12,979 nucleotides of DNA from Thermoflexibacter sp. Its GTDB lineage: Bacteria > Bacteroidota > Bacteroidia > Cytophagales > Thermoflexibacteraceae. Positions 1 through 6,449 of this stretch are shown here, one piece after another. A model generated the notes under the pieces. That model searched no databases, had not been told where the DNA came from, and was given only the letters and a program-made list of their open reading frames with translations. The stretch is from contig JALOMS010000056.1 of NCBI GenBank assembly GCA_025455345.1, positions 1 to 12,979 on the forward strand. The letters are read 5' to 3'. Numbering within the stretch: the stretch's first letter is position 1; each line of letters opens with the position of its first letter. The position numbers and the translations under genes were made by a program.

Positions 1-405
1 CAGCCGGGTGAGGTTTTTTCACCTTCAATACTTTCTTCAGGCCTCAATCGCAGGTCGGTTTGGTTCAAGTTTACCATAGCCTCTACCCGAAGTGTTACCG
101 TAAATTTACAGCAGCCTGCATCTGTTATACAGGCAGGTAATGTGGGGTTTACCGTTTGGAAAACCTCAGCCTGTTTGCCTGCCGCAACCCAGGTCAGCAA
201 TAAACTTACCCCTATTGAAACCTTTGGGAAAACTTTTCACCCATGCGTAGAACTTGGGGAGTACTACGTACAGGTTTCAGCAAATAACAATGCCAATGGA
301 TACCATTCTCTTTGTAATATTCCCAAAATCAATACAACTAAAGCAGACAAGAATGAAATCAATATATTACCTAAAAGGGCTATTTTTTTCAAAAATAAAG
401 CATAA
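1..405 (+). CDS. Secreted surface protein fragment (PPC-like domain), truncated at both ends
   Basis: The frame is open from base 1, so the gene begins outside the window. About the first 99 codons read as a real extracellular domain: SVWFKFTIASTRSVTVNL, then GFTVWKTSACLPA, then HPCVELGEYYVQVSANNNANG. This WFKFT / GxYYVQVSA pattern is typical of the beta-sandwich (pre-peptidase C-terminal-like) domains repeated in large secreted Bacteroidota proteins, often with gliding-motility or T9SS C-terminal sorting domains. Two cysteines (in SACLP and HPCVE) could form a disulfide. After about base 300 the frame only reads the antisense of the UbiA gene until a stop at 403-405, so the last 35 or so codons are probably not native. 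GC is about 47% over 1-240, well above the sequence that follows. I am confident about the kind of domain but not about the function of the whole protein. Confidence 0.6.
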   Translation, partial: QPGEVFSPSILSSGLNRRSVWFKFTIASTRSVTVNLQQPASVIQAGNVGFTVWKTSACLPAATQVSNKLTPIETFGKTFHPCVELGEYYVQVSANNNANGYHSLCNIPKINTTKADKNEINILPKRAIFFKNKA

Positions 406-770
406 CCCCACAGGCTTACAATACAAAAAAGTAATAAAAATAGGATTGTTTCATTTATCAGAAATCCTATTAATAGAGCTAAACTGTTTAGAAATGAATA
501 AACTGTCCAAACTGTTTTCTTAGAAAAGACTTTGTCTATCAATACTTTATTGGGTTTATTTACACTATCTATTGCTACGTCAAACAGGTCGTTGATAAGA
601 TAACCGCTTGCGCCAACGAGCATAACAGCTAATCCAAGCACAAAAACTAATGAGAAGCCAACCTGATTGGGTATGGGTAACAATGAGTAATTGACAAAAA
701 ACAACGTAAATAACATAATAAGAAGATTGGGTAGGCGCGTAAATCCTATCCACAGAAGGAGATTACTCAT
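264..770 (-). CDS. UbiA-family prenyltransferase, C-terminal half missing
   Basis: This is an integral membrane prenyltransferase of the UbiA superfamily, which transfers a polyprenyl group from its diphosphate to an aromatic or polar acceptor such as a quinone, heme or glycerol-phosphate precursor. The first Asp-rich motif is intact (N60-D61-L-F-D64-VAI-D68), followed by SVNKPNKVLIDK, and hydrophobic helices lie on both sides. Family members are about 280-300 residues. Here only about 164 credible residues exist before the frame enters unrelated DNA near base 279, so the second Asp-rich motif and about half of the helices are missing. The start ATG (768-770) lies 27 bases after the stop of the DUF2339 gene on the same strand, which suggests one transcript. 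The acceptor cannot be assigned; the geranylgeranylglycerol-phosphate branch is a guess from general resemblance. As written, the product should be inactive. Confidence 0.75.
   Translation of the reverse strand: MSNLLLWIGFTRLPNLLIMLFTLFFVNYSLLPIPNQVGFSLVFVLGLAVMLVGASGYLINDLFDVAIDSVNKPNKVLIDKVFSKKTVWTVYSFLNSLALLIGFLINETILFLLLFCIVSLWGYALFLKKIALLGNILISFLSALVVLILGILQREWYPLALLFAETCT
279..300. other. Breakpoint joining two truncated genes
   Basis: The + strand surface-protein frame makes sense up to about 297-300 (VSANNNANG). The - strand UbiA frame makes sense down to about 279 (YPLALLFA) and then reads four unrelated residues and a stop at 264-266. The two credible coding stretches therefore meet, tail to tail, over at most about 20 bases, and neither protein reaches a normal C-terminus. 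Either a chimeric assembly or a genuine rearrangement with short homology would look like this. Confidence 0.6.
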
Positions 771-797
771 AGTCTAATTGGCTAATTATCATTACTT

Positions 798-3473
798 TCA
801 CTCATCTATTTTGGGTGGAGAGGGTTTATGGCTTTCATCATTACTCTCTTCTGTTTTATCTTCTTCTGTGTAAGCCTGCTCTTTTTGAATATCTCTGGCA
901 TGAAATCTTTGCTCTCTTTCTGCTTCAGTTTCTTGAGCAGGATTCACCTTAATTTGCTTACCTTTGAGAATTGCCTTGATTGCTTCTGTATCCAATTCTC
1001 CTTCCAAAACCATAATTCTCAATTGATTGTACAAGTAAGAAATGAATAATAATAATCCCCCAATGAAAATAGAAGCAATAATACGAGAGAACACATTAAT
1101 TCTCCAGAAATCGAGAATGAAGAATTTGCCCAATATAGCCCCAAATAGTACCAAAGACATCATTCGCAAGGCTTGAATCTTGTACCTCATGCCAGCAAAC
1201 ATCATTAAGAAAGAAATCAATCCCCACAAAATAGGGTATAGCAGGCGATGTGTATCCTCTAATAGCTCGTCAATAATTTCAGGAGAATCCGTTGTTGCAT
1301 TATAATTGGTCAGTACGACAAGATGGTCTAACTCTGCGCTGAGGTGGAAAATAACAATAAGGCTCGCTATCCATAGAATAGTGGCAAATTCAGAATTGCC
1401 TTCCGCAGATTTCTTATAAACACTCACTAAAAGCAAATACATACCTACTAAGGCAATGGCAACATTGATATAGTGGGTCATAAAATGGCTCAGAGGTGTA
1501 GCGGGGTCACCTTCCAAAAACCTGTTTCTTAGTTCTATGGAACTACTATGTCCATAAAGCAAGTAAGAAGCAACCATAGCTACCATCAGATATTCGGCAT
1601 AAGTTTGCATCTTACTGACGCTATTACGGTCTGCCCAAAGCCAAAATAACATGACAAAAATGCCATTGTAAATCCCAATAATTAAGCGAGTCAAATCTTT
1701 GTTGGTAAATGGGTGATAATTTAACTCTATTGCCCCTGTGATATAAACTATAACAATTAATAACCCGCCCAAAATACCTGTATAAGTTTCTGTGGTAAAA
1801 GTCAGTATCATATTACTTTTACCTTTTTGGAGCAAAATTGCAATAGATACGCCAATGCCTATGACTGTAAAGAAACTTGCATAAACAGCATCATTAAAGA
1901 AAGCAACTACATCTATATTGCTGTTGAAATAGTAAACTTGCGACCATACAACAAAGAGCATGGTAAGGGAAAGACTGAAAACAATAGCACTGGCATCTGC
2001 AAAAAGTTGAATGCGGCTTTTGTAAGCTATCCAAAGCAAAACGGCGGCTTCTAATCCCCAAAAAAGATTAAGCTGGAGTGAGCTTGCTACTTGGATAGTA
2101 GGAGAGAAAGTAATCAGTCCCAAGGCAATAAAAAGCGAATAGTTGATAAGCGACACATCATGGCGAGGGTGAGGTCGGAGGAAAACAACTAACAAAGCAT
2201 GGAAAACGCCCAAAGCCAAGCCAAATAAGCCAAAATAGTCTTTGACCAAATTCATCTGACTGAGCCAGTTAAAAATAGAAATCGCATATAAGATTGCATT
2301 GGCAAAAAATAACATATAGTCAAGCCCTGTCAGTTGCACATCTCCTTCGGCTATGTAAGGACGCAGGCTTCGCATGATAGTCATTGCCAAAAATTGCAAA
2401 AAGAATAAAGAAGAAAAAATAACGCCCCCAGTAAATATGTCCTCACTCTTGCGCTCTGTAAAGCCCATCCACGACTCAAAGAAGACAATGGTACACACAA
2501 ATACTACATTGTTAATGATATGCCAATTTTTGATATAGGCAATCCCCATAATGAGTAAATTGATAACAAATAGATAAATAAAGAATACTTCATAATCTTC
2601 ATTTGCCTTGACAAAAAAAGGTGTACTATAAGCTCCAAATATTGCCGCAATCGCCAGAATCTGTCGATTATGATAGACCGCAAAGAACAAGGTAAGTGCA
2701 GTAATGAGGATTTTGATGGTAAAAGCGAGAAACTGGGGAATGAGGTCATAATCTCTATACGCCAGATAAGAGGTATAATACAAAATAGTTGCCGTAGCAA
2801 TCACAAAAAGTACGCTAAATCCGGGGTTAGCGTCCTTGAGCTGATGAGCAAAAAAGCCAAAAATACCAGCAAAAATTAATCCCACCAGAAGCCTATTCCC
2901 TTCAGCTATATACCCCGCATCTACGCCTTGGTTAATCAGGAACATGACAGCCACAGTCAAAATAACTATCCCTATTTTATTAATAATATTTTCATAAATA
3001 TACTCTTCTGTATCCTTATGAGTTTGGGCAATAATTTTTTTGGCGATTTCTCTTTTATTATTCTCGTCAATATTGTCTATTTTGATAGTTTCTGTTGTAT
3101 CTTGTTGTTCCTCAAAGGCTTTCAAATATACTTTTTTATATTCCTTATTGGAAATTTTGTCAAAATCAATCGCAGGATATTCAGGGTCTTCGACTCTATT
3201 TTCTTTTTTAGCCATTCGCAAGGTATGCCCAAAAGGATAATGACTTAAATCAAGTTCCATATCATCCTCGATAGAAAAAGCACTTTTATCAAGGAGCAAC
3301 TTATATTGGTGGTCATTATCAACTATTTTAAAAGATTCATCTTTAGTAAGCTTTTTCCTGTGTTCGGCTACCTCTTTCTTGAATCCTTCAATTCTCTTTA
3401 TCAAGTCATCTACCTCATTGATTTCAGTAGAAGAATTTTCATTGATTTCGTCTTTATTATCTTTGATGTCCAT
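798..3473 (-). CDS. DUF2339 polytopic membrane protein
   Basis: A very large membrane protein of 891 residues that fits the DUF2339 family. It has a charged N-terminal region with a short coiled-coil-like stretch (VDDLIKRIEGFKKEVAEHRK), about 130 further soluble residues, then roughly two dozen hydrophobic helices through most of the protein, and a highly charged C-terminal tail rich in Glu and Lys. The segment around GNRLLVGLIFAGIFGFF, the following YYTSYLAY region and IFGAYSTPFF match the usual family arrangement (R-L-x-G, YxSxxAY, GxxxTPF). No enzymatic function is established for the family, and I see no catalytic motif. A TTG start at 3497 would add eight residues, but it lies almost on the predicted promoter -7 element (3499-3506), so the ATG at 3471-3473 is preferred. 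The truncated UbiA gene follows after 27 bases and is probably co-transcribed. Confidence 0.8.
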   Translation of the reverse strand: MDIKDNKDEINENSSTEINEVDDLIKRIEGFKKEVAEHRKKLTKDESFKIVDNDHQYKLLLDKSAFSIEDDMELDLSHYPFGHTLRMAKKENRVEDPEYPAIDFDKISNKEYKKVYLKAFEEQQDTTETIKIDNIDENNKREIAKKIIAQTHKDTEEYIYENIINKIGIVILTVAVMFLINQGVDAGYIAEGNRLLVGLIFAGIFGFFAHQLKDANPGFSVLFVIATATILYYTSYLAYRDYDLIPQFLAFTIKILITALTLFFAVYHNRQILAIAAIFGAYSTPFFVKANEDYEVFFIYLFVINLLIMGIAYIKNWHIINNVVFVCTIVFFESWMGFTERKSEDIFTGGVIFSSLFFLQFLAMTIMRSLRPYIAEGDVQLTGLDYMLFFANAILYAISIFNWLSQMNLVKDYFGLFGLALGVFHALLVVFLRPHPRHDVSLINYSLFIALGLITFSPTIQVASSLQLNLFWGLEAAVLLWIAYKSRIQLFADASAIVFSLSLTMLFVVWSQVYYFNSNIDVVAFFNDAVYASFFTVIGIGVSIAILLQKGKSNMILTFTTETYTGILGGLLIVIVYITGAIELNYHPFTNKDLTRLIIGIYNGIFVMLFWLWADRNSVSKMQTYAEYLMVAMVASYLLYGHSSSIELRNRFLEGDPATPLSHFMTHYINVAIALVGMYLLLVSVYKKSAEGNSEFATILWIASLIVIFHLSAELDHLVVLTNYNATTDSPEIIDELLEDTHRLLYPILWGLISFLMMFAGMRYKIQALRMMSLVLFGAILGKFFILDFWRINVFSRIIASIFIGGLLLFISYLYNQLRIMVLEGELDTEAIKAILKGKQIKVNPAQETEAEREQRFHARDIQKEQAYTEEDKTEESNDESHKPSPPKIDE

Positions 3474-3498
3474 GAGCAAAACGGTAAATTTGGGCAAC

Positions 3499-3527
3499 CA
3501 AAAATAATAATTTTTTTTGTTTTACAA
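3499..3527 (-). promoter_or_regulatory. Bacteroidota-type promoter for the DUF2339 gene
   Basis: On the - strand a TTG (3527-3525) is followed after 18 bases by TATTTTTG (3506-3499), a perfect match to the TAnnTTTG -7 element. Transcription would begin near 3492, about 20 bases before the ATG at 3473. This argues against translation from the TTG at 3497. Confidence 0.5.
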
Positions 3528-3598
3528 CTATAAATCAACTTTTTATTTTGAATTACTTAAAGTTTTACTTTAATAATACTTATATACCAGCCCAATTA

Positions 3599-3628
3599 TT
3601 GGCTAAAACAAATCTTTTGCTATCTTTA
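3599..3628 (+). promoter_or_regulatory. Bacteroidota-type promoter for moaE
   Basis: TTG at 3599-3601 is followed after exactly 19 bases by TATCTTTA (3621-3628), one mismatch from TAnnTTTG. The predicted transcription start, near 3635, leaves a short leader of about 25 bases before moaE. Confidence 0.45.
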
Positions 3629-3657
3629 CACGTCCAAATCATGAAATCCAAAAACCA

Positions 3658-4068
3658 ATGATTTACATCACTGAAAACAAGATAAATATTAACGAGGTGC
3701 TTGATTTTGTCCAAGATAGCGGAGCTGGAGCGATTGATGTTTTTATAGGTACTGTACGGAACAAGACCTCCGAAAAAAAAGTAGTGCGATTAGAATATGA
3801 GGCTTATGACAAAATGGCTATCAAACAAATGGAAGAAATTGTGAATCAAGCATTAAGCCAATGGAATATTCTCAAATATGCAGTCGTTCACCGCAAAGGA
3901 ATCTTGCAGATAGGAGAAGCGGCAGTCATTGTTGCTGTGGCTACTCCACATAGACAAGCCGCCTTCGAAGCCTGCAAATACATCATAGATACTATCAAGG
4001 ATAACGTTCCGATTTGGAAAAAAGAAATATACGAAGATGGTGAAATTTGGGTCGCCGCACACCCTTAA
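3658..4068 (+). CDS. moaE: Molybdopterin synthase catalytic subunit MoaE
   Basis: MoaE is the large subunit of molybdopterin synthase. It converts cyclic pyranopterin monophosphate to molybdopterin in the cytoplasm, using sulfur from the thiocarboxylated tail of MoaD. The 136-residue length is normal. Family signatures appear in order: GAIDVFIGTVRN (24-35), LEYEAY (45-50), HRKG with GE about six residues later (78-87), HRQAAFEA (98-105) and the C-terminal PIWKKE block. K114 and K121 have the same seven-residue spacing as the catalytic lysines K119 and K126 of the E. coli enzyme. No other molybdenum-cofactor gene is adjacent, so the rest of the pathway must be elsewhere. A six-codon reading frame (3641-3661) overlaps the start as ATGA. 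Confidence 0.93.
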   Translation: MIYITENKININEVLDFVQDSGAGAIDVFIGTVRNKTSEKKVVRLEYEAYDKMAIKQMEEIVNQALSQWNILKYAVVHRKGILQIGEAAVIVAVATPHRQAAFEACKYIIDTIKDNVPIWKKEIYEDGEIWVAAHP

Positions 4069-4163
4069 AGAAGCACAAAAATAAAGATTGCTTAGATTTT
4101 TAGAATTATTTTCTTTGACTATTTCTAATATCTGAATAAAACCCTGAAATTTGCCTTCGAAAC

Positions 4164-4182
4164 AAAATCAATGATTGATTTT
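4164..4182 (+). terminator. Weak AT-rich hairpin downstream of moaE
   Basis: The inverted repeat AAAATCA / TGATTTT (4164-4170 and 4176-4182) is followed by further T residues. It is nearly all A/T, so it would be weak; it is the only hairpin candidate I see in the 223-base gap between moaE and the E2 gene. That gap otherwise holds no recognisable gene. Confidence 0.3.
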
Positions 4183-4291
4183 TTATAATTAATTTGATGA
4201 AATAGCTATCATTTTTGTAAAATTGACTAATAAGCAAGCATCCAATGCTACTTATAGTTATTTTATAAGAACCTTAAAATAAACAACATAT

Positions 4292-5647
4292 ATGGCTTTA
4301 GTGGAAATGGTAATGCCCAAAATGGGCGAAAGTGTCATGGAAGGCACTATTTTGAATTGGCTGAAAAAAATAGGAGATAAAATTGAGCAAGACGAGCCTG
4401 TCTTAGAAGTAGCAACGGACAAAGTGGATACAGAAATTCCTGCTACTCACGCAGGCGTACTGAGCGAAATCTTGGTTCAGGTGGGGGAGGTCGTTCCCGT
4501 CGGCAAAGCAATTGCAATCATTAATACTGGTGGCAATATACCACTTGCGACTATTCCTCCCGCACAATCCGAAGAAAAATCAAAAGTCTTAGCAGAAACC
4601 CTCATGGTTGATGAGCAGATACCCGCCGAAAGTCTTATCTCTCTTTTGACTACTCCTGTCATGGGAAGATTTTACTCGCCCTTAGTGATGAGTATTGCCA
4701 AAGAAGAAGGAATCGGAAGTGAGGAACTGAGTCGCATCGCTGGTACAGGCAAAGAAGGCAGAGTAACTAAACAAGACATACTAAAATATGTAGAAGCAAA
4801 AAAACAAAAACCCCAACAAGTATCCTATCAAACGCCTGCTCCGATTATCAGCAAACAGGAATCCATTGTCCAACAGATACCTCTTGCCGAGCCGACCAAA
4901 TCTATCGAGTCTGTAAAACCCGCAGTTTCTTTTTCAGGGAATGCTGACATCATAGAAATGGACAGAATGAGAAAAATGATAGCCCAAAGAATGGTAGATT
5001 CCAAACGCATATCTCCTCACGTTACTTCTTTTGTCGAAGCAGATGTTACCAATATAGTCAATTGGAAAAATGCCCATGCAAAAGCATTGAAAGAACGAGA
5101 TGGAGTCAGCCTGACTTACACTCCTATCTTCATTATGGCTGTTGCCAAAGCTCTCAAAGACTTCCCTATGGTAAATTCCTCTGTTGAAGGAGATAACATT
5201 ATCGTCAAAAAGGATATTAATATTGGTATGGCGGTCGCTTTGCCTTCAGGAAATCTTATTGTTCCTGTAATTAAAAATGCAGACCAGCTAAATCTCTTAG
5301 GTTTGACTATGAAAGTCAATGATTTGGCAAAAAGAGCAAGGGAAAATAAGCTAAACCCCGACGAACTCTCTGGGGGAACTTATACCGTTTCTAACATAGG
5401 CTCTTTTGGCAATGTGATGGGAACTCCTATCATATTACAACCCCAAGTGGCTATCTTGTCATTAGGATCTATCCAAAAAAAACCAGCAGTCATAGAAACC
5501 GAGTATGGAGATGTGATTGCTATTCGCCAACTTATGTTTCTCTCTCACTCCTACGACCATAGGATTGTCGACGGGGCATTAGGTGGGTCTTTTGTGCGGA
5601 GAGTAGCCGATTATTTAGAAAAATTTGATGCAAAACAATCTATCTAA
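4292..5647 (+). CDS. 2-oxo acid dehydrogenase E2 (dihydrolipoamide acyltransferase)
   Basis: This is the core acyltransferase of a 2-oxo acid dehydrogenase complex. It passes the acyl group from E1 through a swinging lipoyl arm to CoA. The 451 residues hold the full domain set. A lipoyl domain spans about 1-78, with the lipoylated lysine K44 in EVATDKVDTEIPA. A linker follows, then the peripheral subunit-binding domain at about 127-167 (FYSPLVMSIAKEEGI, GTGKEGRVTKQDI). A second, Pro/Gln-rich linker leads to the catalytic domain from about 218 to the end, with the active-site HxxxDG motif H423-RIV-D427-G428. A single lipoyl domain and overall similarity favour a branched-chain-type E2, but acetyl or succinyl specificity cannot be excluded. 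No E1 or E3 gene is adjacent. A strong hairpin follows the stop codon. Confidence 0.9.
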   Translation: MALVEMVMPKMGESVMEGTILNWLKKIGDKIEQDEPVLEVATDKVDTEIPATHAGVLSEILVQVGEVVPVGKAIAIINTGGNIPLATIPPAQSEEKSKVLAETLMVDEQIPAESLISLLTTPVMGRFYSPLVMSIAKEEGIGSEELSRIAGTGKEGRVTKQDILKYVEAKKQKPQQVSYQTPAPIISKQESIVQQIPLAEPTKSIESVKPAVSFSGNADIIEMDRMRKMIAQRMVDSKRISPHVTSFVEADVTNIVNWKNAHAKALKERDGVSLTYTPIFIMAVAKALKDFPMVNSSVEGDNIIVKKDINIGMAVALPSGNLIVPVIKNADQLNLLGLTMKVNDLAKRARENKLNPDELSGGTYTVSNIGSFGNVMGTPIILQPQVAILSLGSIQKKPAVIETEYGDVIAIRQLMFLSHSYDHRIVDGALGGSFVRRVADYLEKFDAKQSI

Positions 5648-5664
5648 GTGCATAAAGATATGCC

Positions 5665-5698
5665 AAAAAGCTGTTTGAATATCATCAAACAGCTTTTT
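5665..5698. terminator. Bidirectional terminator hairpin between E2 and thioesterase genes
   Basis: A perfect 14-bp stem, 5665-5678 pairing with 5685-5698, encloses a 6-base loop. Its core is AGCTGTTTGA / TCAAACAGCT, flanked by A and T runs on both sides, so it can act as an intrinsic terminator in both directions. The right arm contains the stop codon and the last codons of the - strand thioesterase. Confidence 0.8.
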
Positions 5699-6449
5699 TT
5701 AATTTAACCCTTGCACTTACAACATCTTTTTCTTCTTTTTCTTTGATAATTTTGTGCAATAGCATAAGGTATTCTCCTTCTTCTGTATGGATTTCTTCCA
5801 CAAGATTGGTTTGAACAGCAACTGTTTCACCAAACAAACACTCATTCTTAAAAATCATATCCCATTCTTCTACATAAAAAGAATTGAGTATAGCCAAGGG
5901 TAAACTTTCCAAAATCCACTGAAAGTAAAAGGTATTATTTACGTGTTTGTTTGCATCTAAGTCATGCCAGCGCACTTGATAATTATACTGATAATCAATA
6001 TTTTGCAGGTTTGGTAATTTATTTTTGGGCATAAACAAAGGAGCTTGCTCTTTGCACATACTTACACTATTCCTAACAAATTCGGGAATAGCGATGAGTT
6101 GCCTTTTCTCCAAATCAAATATCAACCAGCTACTTGCGGCAGTACAGATAAGTTCTTGTTTTTCATTATAAATCCTAAAGTCGCGATATGCCTGATACTT
6201 CTCAAAAGTATGGGCGCAAGTTTCTATCACAATTTCATCTACCTCTTGCGGATGCTGATAGACGTGTAAGTGAAGGCGAGCCAATACCCAACCCAAATTT
6301 TTGTCATGCAAAACCTTCATAGGCAAGCCAATTTCTCCTATGTTGTACATGGCTGTTTCTTGTAAGAAATTGACCAAAGCAGGAATAGTCAATTTGTGCC
6401 TCCAATCTACCTCATTGGTTCTAATTCTAAACTTGACCACTCCTTTCAT
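5685..6449 (-). CDS. Acyl-ACP thioesterase (FatA/FatB-like)
   Basis: This enzyme hydrolyses long-chain acyl-ACP to free fatty acid and ACP in the cytoplasm. Its 254 residues form the expected double hot-dog: an N-terminal half with LTIPALVNFLQETA and LGWVLARLHL, and a C-terminal half carrying the active site. The motif WHDLDANKHVNNTFYFQWIL (161-180) supplies D165, N167 and H169. E203 and C204 in KNECLFGE sit at the spacing of the plant residues E319 and C320. No chloroplast transit peptide or extra N-terminal helix is present, as usual for bacterial members. The ATG overlaps the stop of dsbD (TAATG), so translation is probably coupled. The last codons and stop form one arm of the terminator hairpin. 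Chain-length preference cannot be read from the sequence. Confidence 0.88.
   Translation of the reverse strand: MKGVVKFRIRTNEVDWRHKLTIPALVNFLQETAMYNIGEIGLPMKVLHDKNLGWVLARLHLHVYQHPQEVDEIVIETCAHTFEKYQAYRDFRIYNEKQELICTAASSWLIFDLEKRQLIAIPEFVRNSVSMCKEQAPLFMPKNKLPNLQNIDYQYNYQVRWHDLDANKHVNNTFYFQWILESLPLAILNSFYVEEWDMIFKNECLFGETVAVQTNLVEEIHTEEGEYLMLLHKIIKEKEEKDVVSARVKLKKAV

Noticed and set aside
254..523. An 89-codon + strand frame crossing the junction near base 290
   Set aside because: It reads antisense to UbiA for most of its length, and the surface-protein domain is in a different frame.
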